Positions 44,971 to 54,521 of a stretch of 64,000 bases of DNA are shown here, one piece after another. The notes beneath the pieces are model-generated. The model did not search any database. It was given only the letters and a program-made list of their open reading frames with translations, and was not told the DNA's origin. The translations under genes were made by a program, and so were the position numbers. Source of the stretch: Lysinibacillus antri (GTDB lineage Bacteria; Bacillota; Bacilli; Bacillales_A; Planococcaceae); contig NZ_RYYR01000006.1 in NCBI RefSeq assembly GCF_003977595.1, positions 62,001 through 126,000 on the forward strand, given 5' to 3'. Each line of letters begins with the position of its first letter. Position 1 is the stretch's first letter.

Positions 44971-46431
44971 ATGACAAAGGAAGTTCGCGTTCGTTATGCG
45001 CCATCTCCAACAGGGTTTTTACATATTGGTGGGGCACGTACAGCGTTATTTAACTATTTATTTGCAAAACACCATAATGGGAAATTTATCGTACGTATTG
45101 AGGATACAGATATCGAACGTAATGTAGAGGGCGGAGAAGCATCTCAGCTAGATAATTTACGTTGGTTAGGCATTACACCTGACGAATCAGTGGATATCGG
45201 TGGCCCATACGCACCATATCGCCAAATGGAACGTTTAGATATTTATACAAAACATGCCGAAGAGCTTTTAGAGCGTGGTATTGCCTATAAATGTTTCTGT
45301 ACATCAGAAGAATTAGAAGCATCTCGTGAAGCGCAAAGAGCAAAAGGTGTAGCAGCGCCAACGTATGATGGGAAATGTCGTCACTTAACAAAAGAAGAAG
45401 TAGCTGCAAAAGAAGCAGAAGGTATTCCTCACACAATTCGTATGCGTGTGCCGGAAAACACGACGTATAAATTCACTGATTTAGTTCGTGGTGAAGTAAC
45501 GTTTGAATCAAAAGATGTTGGGGATTGGGTACTTGTGAAAGCAAATGGGATCCCAACATACAATTATGCGGTTGTATTAGATGATCACTTTATGGATATT
45601 ACACATGTATTCCGTGGGGAAGAGCATTTATCGAACACACCAAAACAAATGATGATTTTCGATGCATTTGACTGGGAATATCCACAATACGGTCATATGA
45701 CACTAATCGTAAATGAAGATCATAAAAAACTATCAAAACGTGATGAAACGATTATTCAATTCGTTGCGCAATATAAAGATCTTGGCTATTTACCAGAAGC
45801 AATGTTTAATTTCTTTGGATTATTAGGCTGGTCTCCAGAAGGCGAAGAAGAAATCTTTACAAAAGAACAATTCATTGAAATTTTTGATGAAAAACGCCTT
45901 TCGAAGTCACCATCGATGTTCGATAAAAATAAACTAACATGGATGAACAACCAATATATTAAAATGCTGCCTCTTGAGAAAGTGGTAGAACTTGCATTAC
46001 CTCATTTACAAAAAGCTGGTTTACTTCCAGAAGAGTTAAATGAAGAACAACAAGCTTGGGCTACTGCATTAATTGGCTTATATCATAATCAAATGAGCTT
46101 TGGTGCAGAAATTGTCGAGCTATCGAGTCTATTCTTTACAGAAGAAATCGAATATGATGAAGAAGCGAAAGAAGTATTAGCTGGCGAACAAGTTCCAGAA
46201 GTAATGGCTTCATTTAAAACGCAACTCGAAGGACTTGAAACGTTTGATGCAGCATCTATTAAAGCGGCAATTAAAGCGGTTCAAAAAGAAACTGGCCATA
46301 AAGGGAAAAATTTATTTATGCCAATTCGTGTTGTCACAACGGGCCAAACGCATGGTCCAGAATTAGCCGATGCAATTATGTTAATCGGAAAAGATAAGGC
46401 GATTGCACGTGTTGGGAAATATGTGAACTAA
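44971..46431 (+). CDS. gltX: Glutamyl-tRNA synthetase
   Basis: 486 residues, class I synthetase. The HIGH motif is [16 protein letters not shown] (about 9-24) and the KMSKS-type motif is KLSKRDE (about 250-256). The catalytic core has [13 protein letters not shown], and the C-terminal helical domains bind the anticodon. In organisms without GlnRS, this enzyme also charges tRNA-Gln for later amidation. GGAGG precedes the ATG. In B. subtilis gltX is followed by cysE-cysS; here cysE is missing and a T-box leader comes next. Confidence 0.96.
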   Translation: MTKEVRVRYAPSPTGFLHIGGARTALFNYLFAKHHNGKFIVRIEDTDIERNVEGGEASQLDNLRWLGITPDESVDIGGPYAPYRQMERLDIYTKHAEELLERGIAYKCFCTSEELEASREAQRAKGVAAPTYDGKCRHLTKEEVAAKEAEGIPHTIRMRVPENTTYKFTDLVRGEVTFESKDVGDWVLVKANGIPTYNYAVVLDDHFMDITHVFRGEEHLSNTPKQMMIFDAFDWEYPQYGHMTLIVNEDHKKLSKRDETIIQFVAQYKDLGYLPEAMFNFFGLLGWSPEGEEEIFTKEQFIEIFDEKRLSKSPSMFDKNKLTWMNNQYIKMLPLEKVVELALPHLQKAGLLPEELNEEQQAWATALIGLYHNQMSFGAEIVELSSLFFTEEIEYDEEAKEVLAGEQVPEVMASFKTQLEGLETFDAASIKAAIKAVQKETGHKGKNLFMPIRVVTTGQTHGPELADAIMLIGKDKAIARVGKYVN

Positions 46432-46500
46432 TCGACGGCATTTTTCTTTCACTTTTAAAAAACGTATTGTAAAATATGTTTAACTTTAATTGACTAAAGA

Positions 46501-46768
46501 ATTAAATAGATCTAAAGCGCCTGAGAAGGAGAAGTACGTAAACCATGTATTAAAAGAGAGGGTCATCATTGGCTGAAAGTGACCTATACCGCTGTTTTAC
46601 GGAAATGCACCGTTCGAGCACTTTGCTGAAATTTATGTAGGCAAGTCGGTTCGTCCTCGTTACTGGACTTCAAGTGGAAAGCGTGTATTTATTATGCTTT
46701 CAACCAGAGTGGAACCGCGCGTATAGGCGTCTCTGTCATTTCATAATGGAATGATAGGGGCGTTTTTT
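46501..46768 (+). promoter_or_regulatory. T-box riboswitch, cysteine specifier (UGC), controlling cysS
   Basis: Stem I region with an AGTA-type specifier-loop 5' side (46533-46536), an apical segment TTGGCTGAAAGTGACC, and the specifier loop GAAATGCACC whose codon TGC (46606-46608) reads Cys. The T-box sequence AGAGTGGAACCGCG is at 46706-46719. It is followed by a terminator (CGTCTCTGTCATT / AATGATAGGGGCG then TTTTTT, 46728-46768). Uncharged tRNA-Cys should stabilise the antiterminator. A candidate promoter TTCACT-16-TAAAAT lies at 46448-46475. Confidence 0.95.
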
Positions 46769-46814
46769 GTTTGATTTAAAATGTAATGATTAATTTCAAA
46801 AAGGAGAGGTCAAA

Positions 46815-48218
46815 TTGGCAATTCAAATTTTTAACTCTTTAACACGACAAAAGGAGGAGTTTGTTCCGCTTGAAAAAGGGAAAGTGAAAATGTATGTATG
46901 CGGTCCGACCGTCTATAACTTTATTCATATCGGAAATGCTCGTCCTGTTATTGTCTATGATACAGTTCGTCGTTATTTCCTGTATAAAGGCTACGATGTA
47001 AAATATGTTTCGAACTTTACGGACGTAGATGACAAAATTATTAAGGCTGCCAACGAACTAGGTGAGGAAGTATTTGAATTAACGGAGCGGTTTATTAGCG
47101 CCTATTTTGAGGATATTACGGCACTTGGTTGTAAAAAAGCAGATGTCCATCCTCGTGTAACAACTCATATGGATGACATCATTTCATTTATTGCGGTATT
47201 AATTGAAAAAGGTTTTGCATATGAGTCACAAGGGGATGTATATTATCGTACCCGTAAATTTGATGGCTACGGAAAACTCTCGCACCAATCCATTGATGAC
47301 CTAAAAGTGGGTGCACGAATTGAAGCGGGGGAGAAAAAGGAAGATCCTTTAGATTTTGCGCTATGGAAGGCAGCAAAACCAGGTGAAATTAAATGGGAAA
47401 GTCCGTGGGGAGAAGGTCGTCCAGGCTGGCATATTGAATGTTCTGTTATGGCTCGTGAACACCTTGGCGATACAATTGACATTCATGCAGGTGGTCAAGA
47501 TTTAACATTCCCACACCATGAAAATGAAATTGCTCAATCAGAAGCCTACACAGGGAAAACCTTTGCAAAGTATTGGATGCATAATGGGTATATTAATATT
47601 GATAATGAGAAAATGTCGAAATCTCTAGGCAATTTTGTATTAGTAAATGATATTCGTCAACAAATTGATCCACAAATATTACGTTTCTTTATGCTTTCAG
47701 TGCATTACCGTCATCCAATTAATTTTGCGCAAGATTTAGTAGAGTCTGCTCGTGCTGGGTTAGAACGTCTGAAAACGGCGTATGCAAATGTCGAATATCG
47801 TCTCAATGCATCTGCAAATTTATCCAGTAATGGTGACGAATATTTAACACAAATTAATCAAGTAAAAAGTGCCTTTGAAGAAGCGATGGATGATGACTTT
47901 AACACGGCCAATGCGATTTCATCTTTATTTGAATTAGCAAAATTAGCGAACACGTACTTGAATGAGAGCAATACGGAAGAACATACCCTACAAGCATTTA
48001 TTCAAACGTTTGATGAGCTTGGGAATGTTTTAGGTATTCAATTCAAAGTGGAAGCAGAATTGTTAGACGAAGAAATTGAAGCATTAATTGAAGAACGTAA
48101 TATGGCACGTAAAAATCGCGATTTCGCACGTTCTGATGAAATCCGTGATCAACTGTTAAGTATGAATATCGTGTTAGAAGATACTCGTCAAGGTACGCGT
48201 TGGAAACGGGGTTTATAA
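46815..48218 (+). CDS. cysS: Cysteinyl-tRNA synthetase
   Basis: 467 residues. The zinc-site Cys in YVCGPTVYN and the HIGH motif FIHIGNARP are near the N-terminus (about 29-43). WHIECSVMA and HHENEIAQ supply further zinc ligands, and KMSKSLGN (about 267-274) is the ATP motif. The helical C-terminal DALR-like domain follows. The start is TTG with AAAAAGGAGAGG 5 nt upstream. It is controlled by the Cys T-box directly upstream. The mrnC ATG follows after one base. Confidence 0.96.
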   Translation: MAIQIFNSLTRQKEEFVPLEKGKVKMYVCGPTVYNFIHIGNARPVIVYDTVRRYFLYKGYDVKYVSNFTDVDDKIIKAANELGEEVFELTERFISAYFEDITALGCKKADVHPRVTTHMDDIISFIAVLIEKGFAYESQGDVYYRTRKFDGYGKLSHQSIDDLKVGARIEAGEKKEDPLDFALWKAAKPGEIKWESPWGEGRPGWHIECSVMAREHLGDTIDIHAGGQDLTFPHHENEIAQSEAYTGKTFAKYWMHNGYINIDNEKMSKSLGNFVLVNDIRQQIDPQILRFFMLSVHYRHPINFAQDLVESARAGLERLKTAYANVEYRLNASANLSSNGDEYLTQINQVKSAFEEAMDDDFNTANAISSLFELAKLANTYLNESNTEEHTLQAFIQTFDELGNVLGIQFKVEAELLDEEIEALIEERNMARKNRDFARSDEIRDQLLSMNIVLEDTRQGTRWKRGL

Positions 48219-48219
48219 A

Positions 48220-48636
48220 ATGGCCCAACTCCGTATTGAAGATGTGAAACAATTAAATGCCTTAGCTTTAGCCTATATGGGGGATGCGGTTCTTGAGCAA
48301 AAAGTGAGAGAACACCTTCTCTTAAGTGGGCGAGCAAAACCGAATCGATTGCATAAAGAGGCGACGAGTTATGTATCGGCAAAAGCACAGTCCGGGATTG
48401 TCCATCGACTAATGGATGAAAACTATTTAACGGAAGAAGAAATCGCGGTTTTTAAAAGAGGAAGGAATGCAAAATCAGGTTCAGTTCCGAAAAATACAGA
48501 TGTTCAAACTTATCGTAATAGTTCAGGGTTTGAAGCAGTGTTAGGCTATCTATATTTAACTAAAGAAAATACACGCGTCAATGAAATTATTGATTATGCC
48601 ATTGAAATCGTGGAACAATCGAAGGGAGCATCTTAA
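48220..48636 (+). CDS. mrnC: Ribonuclease Mini-III
   Basis: 138 residues, a lone RNase III catalytic domain without a dsRNA-binding domain. The catalytic helix [21 protein letters not shown] carries the conserved acidic residues, and [14 protein letters not shown] holds the second signature. It matures 23S rRNA ends in B. subtilis. It begins one base after the cysS stop, so translation is coupled, and ends one base before the rlmB TTG. Confidence 0.95.
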   Translation: MAQLRIEDVKQLNALALAYMGDAVLEQKVREHLLLSGRAKPNRLHKEATSYVSAKAQSGIVHRLMDENYLTEEEIAVFKRGRNAKSGSVPKNTDVQTYRNSSGFEAVLGYLYLTKENTRVNEIIDYAIEIVEQSKGAS

Positions 48637-48637
48637 C

Positions 48638-49390
48638 TTGAGTGAGCAACAAGGTGAAATGATTGCAGGGAAAAATCCAGTACTCGAAGCACTACGATCA
48701 GGAAGAGAAATAAATAAGTTATGGATAGCAGAAGGTGTAAAAAAGACTGGTATTAACGAGGTGCTTGATTTAGCTCGTGAGCGCGGAGTCCTTGTTCAGT
48801 TTGTACCTAAGAAAAAAGTAGACCAATTATCCGATGCCAATCATCAAGGGATTGTTGCATCTGTTGCGGCTTATAAATATGCGGAACTAGATGATTTATT
48901 TCATGCGGCAAAAGAAAAAAGTGAAGATCCGTTCTTCCTTGTATTAGATGAATTAGAAGATCCTCATAATCTAGGTTCAATTATGCGTACAGCAGATGCG
49001 ATTGGAGTGCACGGTATTATTATTCCGAAGCGTCGCGCGGTAGGATTAACAGCCGTTGTTGCAAAAGCATCAACTGGAGCAATTGAACATGTGCCCGTTG
49101 TTCGCGTTACAAATTTGGCACAGACGATCGATGAGCTAAAGGAACGAGGTATATGGATTGCCGGAACAGATGCGAAGGGCTCTGTAGATTATCGGAAAAT
49201 GGACGCCACTTTACCACTTGCAATTATTATAGGAAGTGAAGGTAAGGGAATGAGCAGACTGTTAAAAGAAAAATGCGATTTTCTCTATCACTTGCCAATG
49301 GTGGGCCATGTTACTTCTTTAAATGCATCGGTAGCGGCAGCGCTATTAATGTATGAGGTATACAGAAAACGTCATGAAAAGAATGAGTAA
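48638..49390 (+). CDS. rlmB: 23S rRNA (guanosine-2'-O-)-methyltransferase RlmB (YacO/TrmH family)
   Basis: 250 residues. The N-terminal substrate-binding domain starts [18 protein letters not shown]. The SpoU knot domain shows [21 protein letters not shown] (motif 1, shortened), [17 protein letters not shown] (motif 2) and [14 protein letters not shown] (motif 3). I start at the TTG at 48638, with GGGAG 11 nt upstream; an ATG at 48659 is the alternative. It is packed tightly between mrnC and rae1. Confidence 0.93.
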   Translation: MSEQQGEMIAGKNPVLEALRSGREINKLWIAEGVKKTGINEVLDLARERGVLVQFVPKKKVDQLSDANHQGIVASVAAYKYAELDDLFHAAKEKSEDPFFLVLDELEDPHNLGSIMRTADAIGVHGIIIPKRRAVGLTAVVAKASTGAIEHVPVVRVTNLAQTIDELKERGIWIAGTDAKGSVDYRKMDATLPLAIIIGSEGKGMSRLLKEKCDFLYHLPMVGHVTSLNASVAAALLMYEVYRKRHEKNE

Positions 49391-49392
49391 TC

Positions 49393-49905
49393 ATGCAAAC
49401 AATTTTAATTGTTGATGGCTACAACATGATTGGGTCTTGGAAAGATTTACGCTCTTTACGAGACACAAATTTTGAGGAAGCCCGCAATCGCTTGCTAGAC
49501 CATATGGCTGAATTAAAGGCTTCTATGGGTTGGCGAGTGATTGTTGTATTTGATGCACACCTAGTTCCGGGAGTTCAGCAGACATATGTTCAAAATGGTG
49601 TAGAAATCATTTATACTAGAAAAAACGAAACCGCAGATGAACGAATAGAAAAGTTAACGACGGAACTAAAGGGTAGAAAAATACAAATCTATGTAGCTAC
49701 TTCGGATATGACTGAACAAAATGTAATCTTTGGTCAAGGTGCCCTTCGAAAATCAGCTCGTGAACTAGAAATAGAAATGCAAATAATAAAATCAAATATT
49801 TCACAAGAAGTTAAAACCACACATAAAGAGAAGCCGAAATCTAGAATTCAATTATCTAAAGATGTAGAACTAGCTTTTGAGAAATGGAGAAGGGGTTTGA
49901 AATAA
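49393..49905 (+). CDS. rae1: NYN-domain endoribonuclease Rae1 (YacP)
   Basis: 170 residues, PIN-like NYN fold: ILIVDGYNMIGSW at the N-terminus, VVFDAH and TSDMTEQ supply the acidic active site. The C-terminus is basic (KEKPKSRIQLSK). In B. subtilis Rae1 cleaves mRNA in the ribosomal A site. No Shine-Dalgarno lies before its ATG; it starts 2 nt after the rlmB stop, so it depends on translational coupling. Confidence 0.92.
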   Translation: MQTILIVDGYNMIGSWKDLRSLRDTNFEEARNRLLDHMAELKASMGWRVIVVFDAHLVPGVQQTYVQNGVEIIYTRKNETADERIEKLTTELKGRKIQIYVATSDMTEQNVIFGQGALRKSARELEIEMQIIKSNISQEVKTTHKEKPKSRIQLSKDVELAFEKWRRGLK

Positions 49906-49909
49906 CTAT

Positions 49910-49939
49910 TTGACCTATATTTTCCAATTCCGTTATACT
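49910..49939 (+). promoter_or_regulatory. SigA promoter of sigH
   Basis: TTGACC (49910-49915), 18 bp, TATACT (49934-49939), 35 bp before the sigH start. Confidence 0.75.
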
Positions 49940-49973
49940 GTTCCTAATATACAACATAAAAAGGCGTACTGGG

Positions 49974-50633
49974 GTGAGGCCGTTGCTTAGTAGTATTCAA
50001 ACACAGGTGTTACAACGTTTTGAAGATCTTACAGATGAACAAGTTGTTGAACTAGTCCATCAAGGTAATACGGAAGCATTAGATTATTTAATAACGAAAT
50101 ATCGATTGTTCGTTAAAGCGAAGGCGCGCTCATACTTTTTAATCGGTGCAGATAAAGAAGATATTGTGCAAGAAGGAATGATAGGTTTATATAAAGCGAT
50201 AAGAGATTTCAAAGGGGACAAGCTCTCGTCATTCCGTGCTTTCGCGGAGCTTTGTATAACGCGCCAAATCATTACGGCAATAAAAACTGCGACCAGGCAA
50301 AAACATATTCCGCTAAATTCATATGTTTCTCTCGATAAACCTATTTATGATGAAGAATCCGATCGAACATTAATGGATGTCATCACAAGTACTGAGTCAG
50401 AAGATCCAGAGCACTTAATGATTAATCGGGAGGAATACTCGCATTTAGAGGGAAAAATTAGTGAGATTTTAAGTGAGTTAGAACAACAAGTATTGGCACT
50501 ATATTTGGATGGACAATCTTATAATGAAATTTCAGAAGAGTTAAACCGTCATGTGAAGTCGATTGATAATGCCCTTCAACGTGTAAAACGCAAATTAGAA
50601 CGACATCTAGAAATTGGAGAAATGGTGAAGTGA
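49974..50633 (+). CDS. sigH: RNA polymerase sigma-H factor (Spo0H)
   Basis: 219 residues. Region 2 has ALDYLITKYRLFVKAKARSYF and EDIVQEGMIGLYKAIRDF (core binding and -10 recognition). The segment CITRQIITAIKTATRQKHIPLNS follows in reduced form, and region 4 ends with YNEISEELNRHVKSIDNALQRVKRKLE. SigH drives early sporulation and competence genes, implying a spore-former. The start is GTG at 49974 with AAAAAGG upstream, or TTG at 49983 with GGGGTGA upstream; both are plausible. Confidence 0.94.
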   Translation: MRPLLSSIQTQVLQRFEDLTDEQVVELVHQGNTEALDYLITKYRLFVKAKARSYFLIGADKEDIVQEGMIGLYKAIRDFKGDKLSSFRAFAELCITRQIITAIKTATRQKHIPLNSYVSLDKPIYDEESDRTLMDVITSTESEDPEHLMINREEYSHLEGKISEILSELEQQVLALYLDGQSYNEISEELNRHVKSIDNALQRVKRKLERHLEIGEMVK

Positions 50634-50710
50634 TGACTGTCACTTGTTGACATCATTCTTTTTAGGTGTTAGTCTTTAAAAGACAAAATGCCTAGTTAGG
50701 TGGATTTAAT

Positions 50711-50857
50711 ATGGCTAGAAAAGTTGCTTTAAGTTGCGAAAAATGTGGTAATCGAAACTATTCTGTCCCAGAAAAGGCGAATTCTTCAGAGCGATTAGAG
50801 TTTAAAAAATATTGCTCGCATTGCAACGAACATACTGTGCATAAGCAAACTAAATGA
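50711..50857 (+). CDS. rpmG: 50S ribosomal protein L33
   Basis: 48 residues: MARKVALSCEKCGNRNY at the start and KKYCSHCNEHTVHKQTK at the end, with two CxxC pairs making this the zinc-binding (C+) form of L33. It lies between sigH and secE, its standard place. TTAGGTGG lies 5-10 nt before the ATG. Confidence 0.95.
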   Translation: MARKVALSCEKCGNRNYSVPEKANSSERLEFKKYCSHCNEHTVHKQTK

Positions 50858-50917
50858 ATTTACTTAATTTTTAGATTGAAACATAGAATAGATGATTTGT
50901 TCGGAGGTTAAGCTAGA

Positions 50918-51103
50918 ATGGGCAAGATTAAACATTTTCTGTCAGACGTAATGTCAGAAATGAGAAAGACAAGCTGGCCAAAAGGTAAAGAACTTACAAA
51001 ATATACCGTGGTAGTAGTTACAACTGTTATATTTATGGCGATATTTTTTGTGTTAGTTGACTTAGGCATTTCAGAACTGTTCCGTCTATATTTAGACTCG
51101 TAA
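50918..51103 (+). CDS. secE: Preprotein translocase subunit SecE
   Basis: 61 residues, the short single-helix form of Gram-positives. The amphipathic segment FLSDVMSEMRKTSWPKGKEL is followed by one transmembrane helix (about 29-52). It clamps the SecY channel. CGGAGG lies 8 nt before the ATG. A terminator follows, so nusG is partly or wholly separate. Confidence 0.95.
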   Translation: MGKIKHFLSDVMSEMRKTSWPKGKELTKYTVVVVTTVIFMAIFFVLVDLGISELFRLYLDS

Positions 51104-51132
51104 TTGTATGTAATGTTAATATCTTTGAAAAT

Positions 51133-51162
51133 AGCCCGTTTTAAAATTCACGGGTTTTTTTC
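51133..51162 (+). terminator. Terminator after secE
   Basis: AGCCCGT / ACGGGTT stem with a T-rich loop, followed by seven T residues. Confidence 0.8.
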
Positions 51163-51260
51163 ATTTGTCTTCTTTTATAAAAATGTGATAAATCTAGAGG
51201 ATATCAATGACCTTTTTGTAGAAAAGAAAGATGATTTTCGCTAGCACCTAAGTGATAAAT

Positions 51261-51297
51261 GGAGGAGGGACGGACGAATTTGTCCGAAAATATTATG
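51261..51297 (+). promoter_or_regulatory. nusG start region with hairpin between Shine-Dalgarno and ATG
   Basis: GGAGGAGGGA (51261-51270) is followed by CGGAC gaattt GTCCG (51271-51286) and AAAATATT before the ATG at 51295, which matches the usual NusG N-terminus. Folded, spacing is ~10 nt. A TTG at 51280 inside the hairpin is an alternative start at 11 nt spacing. Confidence 0.55.
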
Positions 51298-51831
51298 GAG
51301 AAAAGATGGTATGTAGTTCATACTTATTCAGGATATGAGAATCGCGTAAAAGCAAATCTTGAAAAGCGCGTTGAAACAATGGGGATGCAAGATAACATTT
51401 TCCGTGTAATCGTTCCTGAACATGAAGAAACAGATTTAAAAGATGGAAAAAAACGTACGGTAATGCGAAAAGTATTCCCGGGGTATGTTTTAGTAGAGAT
51501 GATTTTAACAGATGAATCATGGTATGTGGTTCGTAATACGCCTGGAGTTACAGGATTTATCGGTTCATCAGGTGGAGGGGCAAAACCAACACCGTTATTA
51601 CCAGAAGAGGTAGAGCGTCTGTTACGACAAATGGGTATTGATAAGAAAACAGTTGGCGAAATGGATGTAACGGTAGGCGAAGTAGTAGAAGTGTTAGAAG
51701 GCCCGTTTGCACACTTCCAAGGTAAGGTAGAAGAAGTCGATATAGATAAAGGTAAAGTGAAAGTAAGTATTGATATGTTCGGTCGTGAAACGAAGATGGA
51801 ATTAGATTTTGAACAGATCCAAAAAATCTAA
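51295..51831 (+). CDS. nusG: Transcription termination/antitermination protein NusG
   Basis: 178 residues from MEKRWYVVHTYSGYE. The NGN domain (about 1-115) contacts RNA polymerase and includes VFPGYVLVEM and VRNTPGVTGFIG. The C-terminal KOW domain (about 125-178) has VLEGPFAHFQGKVEEVD and FGRETKMELDF. I start at the ATG at 51295 by homology. An in-frame TTG (51280) or ATG (51259) would add 5 or 12 residues. Confidence 0.95.
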   Translation: MEKRWYVVHTYSGYENRVKANLEKRVETMGMQDNIFRVIVPEHEETDLKDGKKRTVMRKVFPGYVLVEMILTDESWYVVRNTPGVTGFIGSSGGGAKPTPLLPEEVERLLRQMGIDKKTVGEMDVTVGEVVEVLEGPFAHFQGKVEEVDIDKGKVKVSIDMFGRETKMELDFEQIQKI

Positions 51832-51844
51832 TTTATATTTATGC

Positions 51845-51873
51845 TTGCGTATCTAAATTAAAAGTGATATTAT
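51845..51873 (+). promoter_or_regulatory. Promoter of rplK-rplA
   Basis: TTGCGT (51845-51850), 17 bp, extended -10 TGATATTAT (to 51873). Confidence 0.75.
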
Positions 51874-51960
51874 TTCATAGGTCAGACTGTAAATAGACGG
51901 TTTGTCATATAAAGTTAATTTTTTAATGTTATCGGCAAATAGCTGACAGACAGATATTGA

Positions 51961-51985
51961 GTGGGAGGGGCAACCCAATTACCAC
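51961..51985 (+). promoter_or_regulatory. L1-binding-site mimic upstream of rplK
   Basis: GTGGGAGGGG-caa-CCC-AATTA-CCAC: outer stem GTGG/CCAC, internal GA against ~5 unpaired bases, inner G/C stem. The GTGGGAGG and ACCAC strands copy helix 76 of 23S rRNA, where L1 binds. It is followed at 15 nt by the rplK ribosome site AAGGAGGTG. Confidence 0.65.
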
Positions 51986-52011
51986 ATCACGGACTTAAGG
52001 AGGTGTGTCTC

Positions 52012-52437
52012 GTGGCTAAAAAAGTTATTAAAATCGTAAAACTTCAAATCCCTGCTGGTAAAGCTAATCCAGCTCCACCGGTTGGTCCTGCATTAGGTCA
52101 AGCAGGTGTTAATATCATGGGATTCTGTAAGGAGTTCAACGCTCGTACTGCTGATCAAGCTGGTTTAATCATTCCAGTTGAAATCTCAGTTTTCGAGGAC
52201 CGTTCATTTACTTTCATTACAAAAACTCCACCTGCAGCAGTGTTACTTAAAGTAGCAGCAGGTATCCAATCTGGATCAGGTGAACCAAACCGTAAAAAAG
52301 TTGCAACGGTTAAACGTGATAAAGTTCGCGAAATTGCTGAACAAAAAATGCCAGACCTAAACGCTGCATCAGTTGAAGCAGCTATGGCGATGGTTGAAGG
52401 TACAGCACGAAGCATGGGTATTACGATCGAAGACTAA
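52012..52437 (+). CDS. rplK: 50S ribosomal protein L11
   Basis: 141 residues: the N-terminal domain [21 protein letters not shown] and the C-terminal rRNA-binding domain ending [10 protein letters not shown]-like ([14 protein letters not shown]). Part of the GTPase-associated centre. The start is GTG at 52012 with AAGGAGGTG upstream; the frame's longer form into the leader is not used. Confidence 0.97.
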   Translation: MAKKVIKIVKLQIPAGKANPAPPVGPALGQAGVNIMGFCKEFNARTADQAGLIIPVEISVFEDRSFTFITKTPPAAVLLKVAAGIQSGSGEPNRKKVATVKRDKVREIAEQKMPDLNAASVEAAMAMVEGTARSMGITIED

Positions 52438-52474
52438 TTCCCATTTTACTTGATGATGATGTTTTTGTTTTTTG

Positions 52475-52541
52475 GAGGTTGCGGAATGTTCTTAGTGAAC
52501 TCGCAACCTCTATTCGTGGGAGGAATATCCGCTATAACCAC
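52475..52541 (+). promoter_or_regulatory. rplK-rplA spacer: long hairpin plus second L1-site mimic
   Basis: A 9-bp stem GAGGTTGCG / CGCAACCTC (52475-52483, 52502-52510) with an inner GTTC/GAAC stem is followed by GTGGGAGG-aatat-CC-gctataa-CCAC (52516-52541). The latter has the same plan as the element ahead of rplK. The rplA ribosome site AAGGAGG is 4 nt further on. Confidence 0.65.
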
Positions 52542-52561
52542 AATCAAGGAGGAAAATTATA

Positions 52562-53257
52562 ATGGCTAAAAAAGGTAAAAGACTGCAAGATGCAGCAAAA
52601 TTAGTTGACCGTTCAAAAGTATATGCTGCTGAAGAAGCAATTGCTTTAGCAAAACAAACAAGCACAGTGAACTTCGACGCAACTGTTGAAGTAGCATTCA
52701 AACTTGGAATCGACACTCGTAAAAACGACCAACAAATCCGTGGAGCTGTAGTACTTCCAAACGGTACTGGTAAAACTCAACGTGTGTTAGTATTCGCTAA
52801 AGGTGAAAAACTTAAAGAAGCAGAAGCTGCAGGTGCAGACTATGTAGGTGATGCAGAATACATCGCGAAAATCCAACAAGGTTGGTTCGATTTTGATGTA
52901 ATCGTTGCAACTCCAGACATGATGGGTGAAGTTGGTAAACTTGGTCGTGTATTAGGACCTAAAGGTTTAATGCCAAACCCTAAAACTGGTACTGTAACTT
53001 TTGACGTTACTAAAGCGATCGAAGAAATCAAAGCTGGTAAAGTAGAATACCGTGCTGACAAAGCTGGTATCATCCACGCTCCTATCGGTAAAGTTTCTTT
53101 CGACAACGAAAAATTAGTAGAAAACTTCAACACTGTATTTGAAGTTGTTCAAAAAGCTAAACCAGCTGCTGCAAAAGGTACTTACATGAAATCAGTAAAC
53201 GTTACAACAACAATGGGACCATCAGTGAAAATTGATGTTGCTAGCGTTAAATTATAA
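52562..53257 (+). CDS. rplA: 50S ribosomal protein L1
   Basis: 231 residues. Typical L1 segments are [42 protein letters not shown] in reduced form, [17 protein letters not shown] and the C-terminal [16 protein letters not shown]. It binds the mobile L1 stalk and, in known systems, represses its own mRNA. AAGGAGG lies 7 nt before the ATG. Two L1-site mimics upstream suggest autoregulation here. Confidence 0.97.
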   Translation: MAKKGKRLQDAAKLVDRSKVYAAEEAIALAKQTSTVNFDATVEVAFKLGIDTRKNDQQIRGAVVLPNGTGKTQRVLVFAKGEKLKEAEAAGADYVGDAEYIAKIQQGWFDFDVIVATPDMMGEVGKLGRVLGPKGLMPNPKTGTVTFDVTKAIEEIKAGKVEYRADKAGIIHAPIGKVSFDNEKLVENFNTVFEVVQKAKPAAAKGTYMKSVNVTTTMGPSVKIDVASVKL

Positions 53258-53278
53258 ATTTTAATATAAATAAATGTG

Positions 53279-53307
53279 TTGACAACGACCTTCGTTATTG
53301 ATATGAT
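53279..53307 (+). promoter_or_regulatory. Promoter of rplJ-rplL
   Basis: Consensus TTGACA (53279-53284), 17 bp, TATGAT (53302-53307). An inverted repeat ACAACGAC (53282-53289) / GTCGTTGT (53312-53319) spans promoter and transcript start. Confidence 0.88.
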
Positions 53308-53313
53308 GATTGT

Positions 53314-53455
53314 CGTTGTGAATATCCATTTGTACCGTAGACAGTAGGAGTGCTTGCACTTAATAATCCTACCGAGGACATCGAAATCGGATTCTTTTTG
53401 AGATGATGAATTTTCCAGCCTCTAGTCTATTGTTATAACTAGAGGCTTTTCTTTT
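53314..53455 (+). ncRNA. Ribosomal protein L10 leader
   Basis: Contains the conserved L10-leader block GTACCGTAGACAGTAGGAG ... AATCCTACCGAGGAC, followed by a terminator GCCTCTAGT / ACTAGAGGC with TTTTCTTTT (53418-53455). Binding of L10(L12)4 to this RNA is known to reduce rplJL expression in Bacillales. Confidence 0.9.
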
Positions 53456-53494
53456 GTCGGTATAAATGACCCATTCTAATAGGAGGTGTCAAAC

Positions 53495-53998
53495 ATGAGC
53501 GTTAGTGCAATTGAAACTAAAAAAGTTCAAGTACAAGAAATCGCTGAGAAATTCCAAGGTGCTGCTTCTGTAGTAGTTGTGGATTACCGCGGTTTAACTG
53601 TAGCCCAAGTTACAGAACTTCGTAAACAACTTCGTGAAGCTGGTGTTGAGTTCAAAGTTTACAAAAACAGTTTAACTCGTCGTGCGGCTGAAATCGCTGG
53701 TGTTGAAGGGATTAACGAATTTTTAACTGGACCAAACGCGGTTGCTTTCTCGAAAGAAGACGTAATTGCTCCAGCGAAAATCGTTAACGAATTCGCTAAA
53801 AAGAACGAGGCTCTTGAAATCAAAGCTGGTATCGTCGAAGGGAATATTTCTTCAGCTGATGATATTAAAGCACTTGCAGAACTTCCATCACGCGAAGGTC
53901 TACTTTCAATGCTTTTATCAGTACTTCAAGCTCCAGTGCGAAACTTCGCACTTGCAACAAAAGCTGTTGCAGAACAAAAAGAAGAACAAGGCGCTTAA
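53495..53998 (+). CDS. rplJ: 50S ribosomal protein L10
   Basis: 167 residues. RNA-binding N-terminal domain with [25 protein letters not shown] in reduced form, [19 protein letters not shown], then a C-terminal helix that carries L7/L12 dimers. ATG at 53495 follows TAGGAGGTG; a GTG at 53486 lies on that site. Upstream is the L10 leader. Confidence 0.97.
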   Translation: MSVSAIETKKVQVQEIAEKFQGAASVVVVDYRGLTVAQVTELRKQLREAGVEFKVYKNSLTRRAAEIAGVEGINEFLTGPNAVAFSKEDVIAPAKIVNEFAKKNEALEIKAGIVEGNISSADDIKALAELPSREGLLSMLLSVLQAPVRNFALATKAVAEQKEEQGA

Positions 53999-54076
53999 TT
54001 GTTGCTTAAACTTCAACAAACAATTCGGCCAAGTAGGCTAAAAATAAACTAATATCCAATATAGGAGGAAAATAAA

Positions 54077-54436
54077 ATGAACAAAGATCAAATCTTAGAA
54101 GCTATCAAAGCTATGACAGTTCTTGAATTAAACGACTTAGTAAAAGCAATCGAAGAAGAGTTTGGTGTAACAGCTGCTGCTCCTGTAGCAGTAGTAGGTG
54201 GCGGTGCAGCTGCTGTTGAAGAAAAAACTGAATTCGACGTAGTACTAGCATCTGCTGGTGACCAAAAAATCAAAGTAATCAAAGTGGTACGTGAACTTAC
54301 TGGTCTTGGCTTAAAAGAAGCTAAAGAAGTAGTAGATAACGCTCCAAAAGCTCTTAAAGAAGGTATTTCTAAAGAAGAAGCAGAAGAATTAAAAGCTAAA
54401 CTTGAAGAAGTTGGCGCTAACGTAGAAGTTAAGTAA
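54077..54436 (+). CDS. rplL: 50S ribosomal protein L7/L12
   Basis: 119 residues: N-terminal dimerisation helix ([22 protein letters not shown] in part), Ala/Val/Gly hinge [13 protein letters not shown], and the factor-binding C-terminal domain [24 protein letters not shown] in part. TAGGAGG precedes the ATG. A terminator follows. Confidence 0.97.
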   Translation: MNKDQILEAIKAMTVLELNDLVKAIEEEFGVTAAAPVAVVGGGAAAVEEKTEFDVVLASAGDQKIKVIKVVRELTGLGLKEAKEVVDNAPKALKEGISKEEAEELKAKLEEVGANVEVK

Positions 54437-54467
54437 TTATTACTTACACTACAGTTCAATAAATAAA

Positions 54468-54499
54468 GAAAGCTCGTCTATTTTGACGGGCTTTCTTCA
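54468..54499 (+). terminator. Terminator of rplJ-rplL
   Basis: GAAAGCTCGTC / GACGGGCTTTC, 11 pairs, then TTCATTTC. Part of transcription probably continues into ybxB. Confidence 0.75.
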
Positions 54500-54521
54500 T
54501 TTCTTTGAGGAGGGCATGTAG

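Noticed and set aside
54088-54459. 123-codon minus-strand frame over rplL
   Set aside because: Shadow of the biased codons of L7/L12.
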